From assembly GCA_028554645.1 (NCBI GenBank), contig JAQOOI010000022.1:248001-312000 (forward strand): a stretch of DNA of 64,000 bases, written 5' to 3'. Under the pieces are notes generated by a model that saw only the letters and a list, made by a program, of their open reading frames with translations, ran no database searches and was not told where the DNA came from. Position 1 is the stretch's first letter. Every line of letters starts with the position of its first letter. A program made the position numbers and the translations under genes. Positions 10,840-26,169 of this stretch are shown here, one piece after another. This stretch comes from Omphalotus guepiniiformis. Its lineage: Eukaryota > Basidiomycota > Agaricomycetes > Agaricales > Omphalotaceae.

Positions 10840-11191
10840 TTTTTGGCTGTATACATACGTCTGCTAAAGCAGAAGATCTATAGAACATAATGTAGTATGT
10901 CAGGAACAACACTTCCTCCTTTCATATTGTCTCAGTTAAAACCAGTTGTAGTCTGTCAAATAAGTATCTACGTGTGGACTCAAAAGTCAAGTAGTGGCAA
11001 AAAAGTACTAGTGTATTTACTAGTACATCGCTCTAGCAATTGCTAAGTACTTGAAGTACTTCTGATGCGTCTCCAGCAATTGCTACTTCAGATGGGTAAC
11101 ACCACGTGGCTCTCGTGTTCTGTTCAGAATCAGACCTTCAGTCATCAGTCTGCCTTAACCTTTCCTTCCCACATCGACATCGACCCTTTCC
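10840..11191. other. Intergenic, no gene seen
   Basis: A 352-bp spacer between two plus-strand genes. It contains an imperfect inverted/direct motif around AAAAAGTACTAGTGTATTTACTAGTAC and two CAATTGCTA(A/C) copies. No gene was recognised. Confidence 0.5.
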
Positions 11192-12350
11192 ATGAGCGCT
11201 TTAGTGGACAGTGTTGCCTTTGAGGAGCTCTCTAAGCTTCAAGTCTACGATGCCTCGGGCAAAGAAGTCAGCTTCACATCTATATTCGCAAACAGCAAAG
11301 TGGTAGTGGTTTTCATCCGTCTGTGTCCTGAAACACTTCTTCTCAGCCTACAATTTCTGCTACTGACGCGCTCGATCTATTGTACTTAGGACACTTTTTT
11401 TGTGGGGTCCGTATCCAATATATTTGCCGAGATGTTTCGCTAAGGATCTTCGAATCGGATTCTACCTCCCGGGCCTGGCGTGCGCTAACGGTTTGACAGA
11501 GCTGTCAGGTGCAGTGGTCTCTCGGAAGTTATTTTACTCTAATCAAACGCTTATTCTGTTGTCAGATGTACGTATCGGGACTGTCGTCGATCTCGGACGA
11601 TGTTCTAGCTGGCGCTGGAACAGAGCTCGTTGTCGTTGGATGTGGGGAATGGAATCCTATTAGTGCATACGCCGGTGGGTCCTATCGTGGGCGCAGCTCG
11701 CCCTCGAGTATCACCATTTAATCGGCTTGTCTAAGAGTTGACATGAACACGTATAGAAACGACTGGGTTTAAGGGCAAGATATTTGCTGACCCTTCACGG
11801 AGGGTTTACCGAGCTCTTGGCATGGATATCGAAACGCTGGCCGGTACGCCTTCTGGACAGCAGAGACGGAGCTATTTGACCAGGGGAGCGCTGAGCAATG
11901 CGTTGTGGAGTATTTGGGTGGGTGATCGAGATTTTCAAGTTCTCCTCGGTCTTGTCGATATTCTATTGTTGTTGTTGTTGTTCATTTCTGGTGACAAACT
12001 TGAATTTGCATCTGACGGCGGGTCGCTCGACTTATGTAGAAAGGACCTTTGAAGAATCCCTGGTTGATCGGCAAGCAAGGCAATCTTTCGCAGCTCGGGG
12101 GAGAGTTCATTTTTGGACCCGGTACGTACAATACGTCTGTTTGAATGTGACATATCTCCTAGGAATTTGAAGGACAATGCGAATAGTGCTCACGGACATT
12201 TACTAGGGAATCAATGTACCTTCGCTCATCGCATGCAGCACACTGAAGATCGTGAGGGTTTTTTGCTCGCTGTTGAGATTGATTTTGTACTCATAGTAAC
12301 AAGATATTGAAATTGCAGACCTGTTAAAGATGGCCGAAGGCAAAACTTGA
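11192..12350 (+). CDS. PRXL2/AAED1-type AhpC/TSA thioredoxin-fold protein
   Basis: About 193 aa in eight exons: 11192-11318, 11390-11406, 11500-11508, 11566-11674, 11757-11917, 12040-12121, 12207-12251 and 12319-12350. All joins are phase-consistent. Spliced, it gives the family hallmarks: hydrophobic strand KVVVVFIRHFFCG, the redox motif C-G-S-C-Q, GTELVVVGCGEW, FADPSRRVYRALGMD, then GPLKNPWLIGKQGNLSQLGG and FAHRMQHTEDH. The second cysteine of the CxxC is carried entirely by the 9-nt exon 11500-11508 (Ser-Cys-Gln). Skipping it would delete SCQ in frame and remove the second CxxC cysteine. A (TTG)n run lies in intron 5. The likely role is a peroxiredoxin-like antioxidant or redox regulator; substrate unknown. 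Confidence 0.88.
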
Positions 12351-13008
12351 TTAATTGTTGAGCGGAAGTTTTTTTATTCAATCGATTTTTCTATAATCGT
12401 CTTCCGTACCAGCCTGTGCCTCCGCCTCTGCGAAAACATGTGCTGCTTGAAATCGAGGCTTCAAGTCCCAGTTCTTCACCGACCGTCGACGCAACCCTAA
12501 TCGTCTCCGGTGCATACAGGCTGTTCGTTTCGCTGTACATACTTACTTATTGCAGATGAAAATCTAACACCGGGACCGAACAATCTGTATAGCATCCGGT
12601 TGTGATCAAGTCAGGTTCCCTTTGTTCTACGGGCACCAGCGCTCAAGGTTGCGCTCTTCTTGAAGTTCTTGTTGCTTGAACGCACGCTCTGCTGCTTAAT
12701 TTTTTTTCTCTGTACAAGGGCCCCAACGACCGCACATCAGCTGCTCCAGTATCCATAATATAACATATAACTTTAAAGGTTAAGCCGACACTAGCCTACA
12801 TAGGTAAGATATCCAAGCGAGTGAAATGTCTGACACACAAGGGCTGGTTCTAGAAGACTGAATTATCGTTTTTCGGTGTGGGGTAATTACAGGGTCGTAA
12901 CTTGACCCCGTGCTTACCGTACTCAAACGGCGCTACTATCCCCTGGCCTTACTTAAGAATACATGTTTCCCTGACTTTTTCTCCCCCCTTTCTTCTGTCA
13001 GAGCAACC
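12351..13008. other. Intergenic, no gene seen
   Basis: A 658-bp region between two tandem plus-strand genes. It presumably holds the terminator of the PRXL2-like gene and the promoter of the DUF6534 gene, including pyrimidine-rich CTTTTTCTCCCCCCTTTCTT just before the ATG. No ORF or RNA gene was recognised. Confidence 0.5.
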
Positions 13009-15244
13009 ATGGCTTTTGTAGACATCCCAAGGACCCTTGGGTCGCTCCTAATTGGCGGCCTCTTTGCTGCGGTGTATGTTTATCATCATTCGTGAAGAAT
13101 TGTTCCCCTAACTTTTTCTGTTGAAGGTTGTCTGGGGCAGTCATTGGACAGACATTAATTTATTTCAAGTTATACCCGAACGACATTCGTAGTTTGCGCG
13201 TTCTTGTATGTATTTTGCGTTCACTTCGCATACTGACTACATATTAAATGCGGTCGTATTTTTTCTAGGTTTCCGCGGTATGGTCAGTGTTCTTAATGCG
13301 CTCCAATATCGGTGCCTTGCTCAACGCACAACCATAGGGTTCTGGACATGGTTCACAGTGGGCTTATCTGGGTATCGCTATGGGACTACATCATTCACTT
13401 CTATGGCGAAACGCCTCAACTCGATTCTATCCCGATGTTAGTCCCTTCCTCATTTTCACTTCTGAAAACTACATTTAGTCGTGTGTCGTCTAGAACTTTA
13501 GCTGTATGTCAAATCGCTCTCGCGTACAAAGGACATAAAGGGTCTCTGATATTTCTTGTTCCGATTTTTGATGCAGTTGAGCATTCAGTTCACGGTAAAG
13601 ATCTTGTGAATCTCTCCGCAAAATCGGCTTGTTTTAATTGGAAATATGTATTTTGTTATTCATAGGCTATACTTACTCTCCTAGTCCATTCGTACGCCAC
13701 CATCTTCCTTGTACCATTTACCCCTGATTACTGAAGATTTTCTAGGTTCTTTGCTCAAAGGATCTATAAGCGTACGTCTCGTGATCCTTGACTCTTGTGT
13801 TGTCATTGAAAACCGGGATGATTAGTGAGTAAGAGAAATTGGTATCTGACCATACCTGTGGTGCGTTTCGGGCTATCATGTAGTGCTGTAGTCTAACCTA
13901 CGGACTTGTCTGTAGCTGGTGATTGCATTACTTCGAGTTGGTATGTTTCTGAGTTATATTCGTCTTTTTATCACACACACTGACGGCTGGAATGACCCTA
14001 TTTTACCTGTCCTACAGTCGCTGCAACGGGTGAGTGCTGTGGAGTCTTGTTATGACATGTCCGTACCATGTGCTCATCTGTGATCTGGTCATTCAAGGAA
14101 CTACTATTGTAATGTACGCTATTCCGGTCGCCTTGACTTGCTGAATTATTCAAGTCTTGCTGACAATGTTTGTCGCTTGGAAGGTTACATTATCGGACGT
14201 TCTCTGCCTTCAGAGCCCATGCTACGGTAAGCATACCTTCTGTCGCGCGAAAACTATGTTTGACGACGTTCACGTATTGCAGTGGCTCTTCACTCTCGGA
14301 CTTTCTTTATCTTCGGCGGTAGATATACTTGTCACGTCATCACTTTCATTTTTGCTACAGACGAGCAAATCCGATCTTGGACAGTATGTATCGATCGTTC
14401 ATCATTTGTTGGGATCAACTCATTCTCACATTCAGGTTCAATGATATCATCGACTCTTTGATTCTTTACACATTTGAAACAGGATCTTTGACATGGTACT
14501 GTTGCTCTCATGTTGCTTGCCGTGTTCTTAGGTCTGACGTATACGGATAACAGTGCAACTACGATTGTATCAATGCTTTGCGTACGTTGTTTTAGCCTAT
14601 AATTCTGTTCTTGCCATTAATAGCGTCTTCAAAAAGTGGCTTGTCACACCCAATGATCTAGTTTTTATGGGATTACACTTCGTCATTGGGAAATGTAAGT
14701 ACTTAACTCGTTCAACTTATTAGTTCTTTTCTGACTGAAGATCCATGAAAGTATACGCAAATTCCTTACTCGTGACGTGAGTCTTGTGCTTTTGCTTTCT
14801 CATTGAGAGATAGCTCAACGAAATTCAGGTTAAATACAAGACGAAACCTTCGCAACCGCCATGGCGGATCGTCGGGCACCCCGAAGTTTGTAGTGCACGA
14901 TCGCCACAACAACAGTTCTGCTGAAGTGAGTCCTTCTCGTATTGCGGTGTTGGAACGATCTGATTGACTTGCTGACTGAAATAGCTCACAAACTTGGGTT
15001 CACCCAAAAAGAACACTGAAGTAAGTGTTCGTTGCGAATTCTGGCAGATGTAAGAGTGGTAACTTACTAACTTACTTCATCTTTTACGATCTAGCTTCAG
15101 ATCAATGTGGAGAGAAGTGTGGAGTACACTGTGGAGACTGCCGTGCATTTCGACCGCGGTGGAAATTCACGTAGTAGTGGATACCTAGGAAGTACACAAC
15201 GAGAACAAGGCGTTCATTGGACGGCGCCAGAAAATATGGGGTGA
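13009..15244 (+). CDS. DUF6534 multi-span membrane protein (copy 1)
   Basis: Basidiomycete membrane family of unknown function, seven predicted spans, here in about 15 or more small exons. Secure pieces: 13009-13073 (MAFVDIPRTLGSLLIGG), 13127-13205, 14-nt exon 13269-13282, and 13338 onward (WVLDMVHSGLIWVSLWDY). These are followed by LSIQFT, AILTLLVHS, FFAQRIYKLSKRNWYLTIP and a span around SSAVDILVTSSLSFLL. The hallmark NDIIDSLILYTFETGSLT precedes the final VYANSLLVTLNTRRNLRNRHGG. The order matches the family (TLG start, W-x-L-D-x-x-H, R-I-Y-x-L-S-x-x-x-W, D-x-x-I-x-x-L-I-x-Y-T, Y-x-N-S-L-L-x-T-L-N-x-R). The soluble tail ends WTAPENMG. Exact coordinates of the middle exons were not all fixed. 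The convergent neighbour is a paralogue. Confidence 0.78.
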
Positions 15245-15733
15245 TCTACCGAGAAGGAGAGTCCGGGAATAGGGTGGCGATTCATTTATTGTACTAACAT
15301 TTTTGGATGTTCGGGCTGTATGTAGGTAGTAAATAATGTACTTATGATGTATCTTAACGACGACGGCACACCGATCGAGCTAATTCTTCGCATACATTAC
15401 ACTTCAATGATAAATATAAATGTCCTGACAATGAGTAAGTAATGGTAGCTTGAAGACATACATATGTGCACGCTAAGTTATTGTTGATGACCGAGGTCAT
15501 ATGTGAGTGAGTGTATCCGACCCTGCCTCAGTGTGGTACTGAGTGGTCTTCTCGACATCGACGAGTAACTACATGATGTGCATGCATATGGGGATGAGTA
15601 CTGAGTGCCCTGTGGTAAATGTTTACAAAGCACTTACATCGATGATACCTCGAGGTCTTCTTCGCCGTGTCTGGTGTTCTCCAAAGATGATATACGTGCA
15701 AGTCCCAAAGGGAAAGATAATGAGCAACTCACG

Positions 15734-15756
15734 AGTGGTGGTGGTGGTGGTGGTGT
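15734..15756 (+). repeat. (GTG)n microsatellite
   Basis: Seven consecutive GTG/GGT units in the spacer between the two convergent DUF6534 genes. Confidence 0.9.
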
Positions 15757-15883
15757 GTATGAGTTGAGACGTGATATGTCTTGTAAACTTAGCTGAGGCT
15801 GGCAATCGGTACGAAATCCTTTTCGTGTGTTGAGTCTGTAGTAGTAAGGTCACGTAGGGTGTAGGTGTCAGTTGGGATCGGCT

Positions 15884-17726
15884 TCAATGCGACCTCGGAA
15901 ATCTTGGGAATGGGAGTAGGGGTAGGGAAGGGAACTTACGTTGCTAGTAAGGAGTTTGCATAGCCTGTGAAACAAGGAGAATTTGGATTATAAATCATGA
16001 AATACACATCAGCGTATACGACATTGTACTTACATTTGCTTATCACGAAGTGGAGACCCATGAAGATCAGATTCGTAGGCATGATGAGCCACTATATGAT
16101 ACCAGGCAGCTCAGTAAAGAATGCCATGGGGTGAGGGGTTTGCTTGATAAATACGTACGCAAAGCATAGATGCCACGGATATAGCGCTGTGAATCGTGCA
16201 GCGGTGAGTAAAAGTTCCAAGCTGCACTGTTGAGTTGAGGTGATCGTTGTAGACTCACCATGTCAGTGCACCGTTCTCGAATGTGTATAACATTAGGGAG
16301 TCGAGGATGTGATTGAGGCTAATCAGAAAAGGAAGTGTGAGAAATCATCAAATCGGGTTCAGATAGGTTATGGTGTAGTTCACCTTGAAGTTTGTTTATG
16401 GCTGTCGAACAAGAGCCAGCAAAGGAAACTTGTGATGAGTACGTCGAGTATGGCCGATAGAGCTAGTCCCATTGTGAATGACCACTATAGTAGATAAGGA
16501 TGGGTGAATGAAGTTGACATGTGGAGGCTTAGAAATGCTTACGCGGGATTCTTGAATGAACTTTGTGAACGATTGCAAGGTTATCCTGACGAGATGGTTC
16601 TGATTAGTGAAATGAAACATGAAGAATGATAGACGGTATGACTAACATCTTCACGGTTGTCACTGAATGAAAGCATAACAGGGGGGTTTATACTTAGTAA
16701 TGTAATCTCGCATGAAAGGCAGAGTTCTAACCAAAAGCTACACCTGCCAAGAAGATATGAGGTGCTTTTCTTATACGCATGATAGCAGGATATTCGGACT
16801 TACCGAGGCGCAAGACGGCGAGGAGGGTCTGTTGGCAGACATGCGGAATAAGAAAATCACTCCGAGAACGACAAGAGGAAGGAAAAGATGTCACCTACCA
16901 GAGGCAAGGAAAGGAGGTAGCGGCTGTTGCTCACTGATGGACAGGTCTGCTGAGTCACCCGGGTACCAGGAAGGTGATGGGAATACGGCAGGACGTACGT
17001 TTGTATATTCGGTGCACTTGGAAGCTGAATATAGTGCATTAGCTACAGACGCGCACCACAGTCTCATTGCAACTTACCAGTGAACTAGGAATGTCAGGAT
17101 TGCCTATGTTAGCTGTTAATACTCCTAAGTCGGTTTGAAGCGAGTGGGATCTCACGGTGAATGTGATGGTTAACTGGGTGACATTGTTGCCGTACTTCAG
17201 TTTCGTATGCCTCGGGCTTCGAGTGAAGGTCAACGTACAGCAAGACTCCTATCAAATACATAGCAGTTCTGGTGAGTATTCACGAATTAAGGACATGATT
17301 CTGGCTCACCTGGGTATACGATCAACAGAATCCATGTCGCCAAAGTAAATAATGAAGTAGTCCCAAAGGGACGCTCCGACTAGGATCATATGCCCAATGT
17401 CTAGTAGCCAAATCATAGGTATTAAATATCAACATGTCGTTTTCGTCTTTAATGTGGCTGCATACCAAATCACTGCAACCTAACGAAACATGAGACTTCA
17501 AACAATATCATAGATAACACGTCTGGCATTTGCAACCAGAATTTTAATCAAAAGATAGTCGTCTGAGTAGTTCTTGACGTAGGAGAAACATTGAGCGGCG
17601 AGAATACCAGTAAATCTGTTTAGAATTTATCAGTTTGTGAAAGGATTGTGCATTAAAAAATACTTGCGCTGCAGCCGTGAGCGCTCCAACGAGTAAAGGG
17701 CCGAAAATAACTGAGAGATTAGCCAT
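15884..17726 (-). CDS. DUF6534 multi-span membrane protein (copy 2)
   Basis: Minus-strand paralogue of the preceding gene, in many small exons. It starts MANLSVIFGPLLVGALTAAAQ at 17726; after an intron comes FTGILAAQCFSYVKNYSDDY. The W-L-L-D-I-G-H element and LWDYFIIYFGDMDSVDRIP lie around 17420-17310. Distal exons include MPTNLIFMGLHFVI-type sequence near 16060 and GYANSLLAT at about 15960-15940, the family's C-terminal signature. The last join (donor at 15939) leads to a short end at 15884 in the only phase-compatible frame checked, giving a shorter tail than copy 1. Other acceptors could extend the tail to about 15623. Function unknown; convergent arrangement with copy 1 suggests local inverted duplication. 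Confidence 0.65.
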
Positions 17727-18475
17727 GAAGAGAGGGTCGATGAATGGAAAGAAAAGGGGGAAGGGACGGAAGAAATAAAGAAGAGAATGTAAGAGACGAA
17801 GGAGAAGAAAGTATGATGGTCATCAGTAGGGTTCTTAAGGCTTTCTGAGGAAGGCCTTGAATCAAGGATTCATCGAGGTCGTTCCATAACGAATGTCTAT
17901 CATGAAATGCGGAATGTGACTCCTTTGTGGCGCGTCGGTGGTTGGATGGGAGTAAATTGAGAGGTAACATTGATGGTCGACCGTCGGTAGGTAATGCCAT
18001 GGCAGGCAGAATATGTTTCGTATACGGACCATCTAGAATGAATGCCGTCCACCGCCTGATGATCAAGGCCAACAAATGGAACCACTTTCTAGTTCCTCGA
18101 GTCTATTTTAACATCTTTCATAAACAGATTGTCAGTTAGCATGGCCCGGAAGTGAATGGCATATCGTGAAAAGGACTCGAAGCCAGGATCATCAGAGATT
18201 AATGAGAATACACTTCTAAGTCAGTCAAGTAGAGAACTAGTCGGTCCATCGCTTTGCTGAGACTAGCGGCTGCATTCAAGTCAAGCTTTAAGCTTAAGGT
18301 GGCAATCGGGTGGCAACTTGTGGTAATTGCTGTTTGAGCGCGTCCAGTCACGATTGTCACAAGTGACACCCCTCTTGAAGGTGAACCACGAGGAGGACCA
18401 AAATGAGTGTAAGCTTGCTTTTTCTGCCTGGCTGAATCTTCTCGACTCATTTCTTTTTAAAAGACCTTCACTACT
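17727..18475. other. Divergent intergenic region between DUF6534 copy 2 and ISWI
   Basis: About 750 bp. Open frames on both strands are short and motif-free. It contains both promoters. No RNA gene was recognised. Confidence 0.5.
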
Positions 18476-22811
<4,336 letters not shown>

Positions 22812-23278
22812 AAGAAGACTTGAAAGATTTCTATAAAGTTTTTTCATCGTTCTTGCTTGTTGATTAAATTATCATTTGCATTTTTGTCTTTGTTAATTGT
22901 TCACTCTATGTGTGTATTACATCGTGTAGAGAGAGCGGGGTTGCGTTACCCACGCGCTTTGTTTATACATACGTCCAGGCTTACAGTATAAGTTATAACA
23001 GTAAGTAAGTACTGTATATCGAAATCATGGTACTTCAGCGCTTCAGCGGTTGCCCGGTACACGGGGGTAACACTCTTGTCAAGTGGGGTAGTAAAGTGAA
23101 ATTTTGGAATCCCAGAGAGGGTTGAAGAATGTTGAAGGGGAATTGAAATGATGAAGCTTTTGAAGATAGAGGTGTATGTACATGTGGGTCCTCGTGGGTC
23201 CGCGCCGCAGGACTGATCATCCCCATTTCGCCTAAGACGACCGAATCTTAGTACATCTTAGCTAAGCGCTCTAATAGG
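22812..23278. other. Intergenic, no gene seen
   Basis: A 467-bp spacer after ISWI and before the first member of the three-paralogue cluster. No motif was recognised. Confidence 0.5.
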
Positions 23279-24338
23279 ATGCTCAACACTGCGAGGACCA
23301 GCAGGTCCTGGTACCTCGAATCCATCCTCACATGCACATTCCGCCCCGTCGCACGACATCGACATCGACATCTCACCCAGAATCACATTCATGATCACGC
23401 AGGTTTTCCGAAGGGAACGAGGATATCGTGTTTAAGTGATATCTTGGTCTATCGGAAAACGAATACGAAAACATATAGAATCCCAGCCCGGGCATGCGAT
23501 TTTCATTCGACGTCGATGGCTTCTGGCTCTCGAATGCCAGTGGGTGATGGTGATGGACAAGGGAGGTTGATGTTGTTATCGATATCGAGAGTATCATATC
23601 AGTGGTATGGTGAGCTTCGGTCGAATTTTACGGGGGTATTCTTTACTAGTGCGTTCTTACGATTTTTGTTAAGAATTCTTGCTTGATCTCACTTGAGACT
23701 TATGTACCATAGTCAGCGCTATCCTCCTCGTCTTTCCCTTCACCTTGATTTTATCCCGCAAATGTCTTTCCGATCCCGATCCCAGCCCCAGCCTCAGCTC
23801 CACTCCCACTCCCACTCCCGAAAATACCAACATACCCGATTCCAACATACCCTATGAGTCCAGGTACCTCGAAGCCCAACTCCAACTCACCCAATACCTA
23901 ACCCAACCATGGGACCCAAATTCATACACCGAAACAATCATGTTCTTCACCTACATAACCGAAGTCGTACTCTCCATATCAGGTCCCCAAACCGACCGCT
24001 ATCAAATTAGGATGATCCTCTGGGTTATGAATTCACTTACGGAAATGAAACCCGAGAGGATGTTTAGTGAGGAAAGTGATGTTGAGAGACTTGAGGATGC
24101 GTTGGTTAGAGCGAGGGAAGGTGTGTGGGGGGTTATTAGGAAGGCTGCGAAGGAGTTGAGTGAACTTCAGGATGGGAAGGGGGAGGATGGGAGGATAAGT
24201 TTGTATAAGGTTGCGAGTGTGCTGAGTGAGGCGATTCGTGGGTGTTTGGAGGTGATTGAGGTTCTTGAGAGGGTGTTACCTAAGGATTCGGTTGTTGCTG
24301 ATTCGACGAATAAAGATTATGAAGTTCTTAGTCGGTAG
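23279..24338 (+). CDS. Paralogue A of a local family: mitochondrial-like leader, single membrane span, helical tail
   Basis: Two exons, 23279-23648 and 23713-24338 (phase 1 intron GTGCGT...ATAG), about 331 aa. A basic, acid-poor N-terminus rich in R/H is followed by DFHSTS, resembling a mitochondrial processing site. Next come WYGELRSNFTGVFF, a hydrophobic span (ISAILLVFPFTLILS), a Pro-rich spacer, then QPWDPNSYTETIMFF. Predicted amphipathic helices follow (VERLEDALVRAREGVWGVI; ISLYKVASVLSEAIRGCLEVI). The same order, intron position and phase recur in the next two genes, showing common ancestry. I recognise no named domain. Likely an inner-membrane-anchored mitochondrial protein (inference from leader and span). 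Confidence 0.7.
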
Positions 24339-24693
24339 GAGTTAAGACACTGATACGATACCCCCCTATATCGCTGTATTATCTACCCAAGATTGCCATA
24401 CCACCGCTCACTTCCACCATGACCTGTCGCGACTTCACGCGTCAATCCTTACACAAGTAATACCTGCACTACGCTCTTCAATGTCGATTCAAATTGCACG
24501 ATATCACGAGTCCCAGTCCCGAGAAAGTCGAGGTTCAAGTTAAGGTCTACTTAGTAAACCATCCCTCAATTGAGTGAATCTCCGAGTAGTCAGAACTCTA
24601 TCTCAACAAATGTGGTACAAAAGAAGACCGGCGGGACACCTTTAGTACATCGGCGTATAGTACATACCATACAGCGTAGCTCTTCTCTAGCTC
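24339..24693. other. Convergent spacer between paralogues A and B
   Basis: A 355-bp stretch between two 3' ends. No ORF of note; no RNA gene seen. Confidence 0.5.
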
Positions 24694-25894
24694 CTACCCA
24701 ACAACCTCATACCCACCGTGAATCCCACCAACCCCATCCTCATCCCCATCCCCATCCATAACCTCAACCTCAACCCCCTCATAACACCCAATTATCTCAT
24801 CCACACACCTCGAACGAGCCTCCATCATCACTACACAAAGTAAAAGTCCCACCGGCACCGAATCCGAATCCGAATCCGAATCCGATTTCTCCTTTAACAA
24901 AATCTCATGAACATCTCGACATGCTTTCCTCAGGATAGTATGTATATCCTTTTTTGATTTTTTAATTATAGCTTCTACATTCTCCGCACTCTCCGAAGCC
25001 GCCGCCGAGGAGTCTGAGTTTACTTTGACTGAACCAGTTTCGGGGTTACCGCCCCTCGTTCTTGTTCTCGTCCTAGCCCAATCCCCGATCATTGAGTCAA
25101 AGTTGAGCAGAAAGAACACGGTGGTATCATGACGGACGCGGAGACCCCTCCGTTCCTCCGCCTCCGCCTCCGCCTCCACTTCCAACAATATCAAAATAAT
25201 TATAAGAATCCTAGCGAAATACCCTAGGGTATCCTCATAGTCATCCCAATGAACAGCTGAATACTCTTCGAGATCTATTTGTCGAATTGATAGTTCGGAT
25301 TTAGATAAAGCTGAGGTGGTTTTGAATAGTGATTTGATGAGTGAGAGTGTTAGGATGAGGGTGGTTGAGGATAGGAAGGTGACTGCCAGAGAGTAGAGAG
25401 GGTCAGGGTTAGGTTAGGTTAGGTTAGGTTAGGTGGGTGTGGTGGTAGGAAGGAAGGAAGTGTGATTTGAACGACTTGGACGTACGGGTATAGAAGACAC
25501 CTTTACGTTTTGATCTTGGTGAACCATCTTTTTTGTACCACATCCAGTGAGGAACAAGGGTTTCGAAATTGGAACGAGAGGAAGGTGATGTTGATGTCGA
25601 TGTCGAGTGAAATGTTCGGGTTCTGTGTGTCCTCCATAGTGAACGCTCGACATCGACATCGAGGTAGCGTAAACCAAGACCCGGACCAACACCAGTACCA
25701 GGACCTCTTCCTATTACTATCCGACTCGGCCTTGTCCTCGCAGCGCCCCCGGAGTGAGAGAGATGCCGATCCCGATGTCGTGAAAGTGAAAGCCTGAGTG
25801 AAGGAGGACGGAATATAGCCTGATTTAATGCCAATGCCAATGGTGATGATGATGATGATAATGGTGATATTGATATATGCGTCGCGTTGAGCAT
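24694..25894 (-). CDS. Paralogue B of the local family
   Basis: Two exons, 25894-25486 and 25382-24694, phase 1 intron, about 365 aa. The start MLNATHISISP resembles A (MLNTAR). The leader is R/S-rich and ends RTRTFHSTSTS, again an R-x-F-H-S-T site. Then WYKKDGSPRSKRKGVFYT, a hydrophobic span (LSSTTLILTLSLIKSLF) and HWDDYEDTLGYFARIL (compare WDPNSYTETIMFF in A and WGDWGETMEYL in C). A short acidic Glu/Ala repeat and a helical region (VEAIIKKSKKDIHTILRKAC) follow, then a D/S-repeat and VMMEARSRCVDEIIGCYE. The 103-bp intron carries five consecutive CTAAC boxes. Function unknown. The opposite frame is also long through the Arg-rich leader but lacks the conserved order. Confidence 0.68.
25405..25436 (-). 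repeat. Telomere-like (TTAGG)n / tandem CTAAC branch-site array inside paralogue B intron
   Basis: On the plus strand it reads GGTTAGGTTAGG... with five copies of TTAGG. On the transcribed strand this is CCTAACCTAACC..., i.e. five copies of the consensus branch-point CTAAC, followed by a pyrimidine tract and the GGCAG acceptor at 25383. Confidence 0.85.
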
Positions 25895-26169
25895 GACCTC
25901 GGACTTGGGGGAAGGAAGGAAAGGTTACACTGTCAATGCACTGTACAGTACTACAGTGTGTGCAGTGTGGAATAGAAAAGAAAAGAATTGTGAAATGTGA
26001 ATTACGGGTGGGTTTGTGTCGATCGTCGTACTGCGAGTTATTGCAGGTAGACTTTGTAAAGCTTTGAAGGACGTTTAGCTGGAAGGTTAGTCGCCGCCGC
26101 GCGAGATGTCCAGGTCGACGAAGGGGGTGGGTACCAGTTATATATGTACGTAAGCATTGAACTTGCTCA
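25895..26169. promoter_or_regulatory. Divergent promoter between paralogues B and C
   Basis: A 275-bp region between two divergently oriented paralogues. It contains a CTGTACAGTACTACAGTGTGTGCAG-like stretch with local palindromic character (about 25939-25970). Shared regulation of B and C is an inference from layout only. Confidence 0.4.

Noticed and set aside
16712..17083. 123-codon plus-strand open frame antisense to DUF6534 copy 2
   Set aside because: It lies over exons and introns of the recognised minus-strand gene and has no motif of its own.
25405..25436. Interpretation of the TTAGG tract as a true telomere or chromosome end
   Set aside because: Only five copies, inside an intron, with normal genes on both sides.
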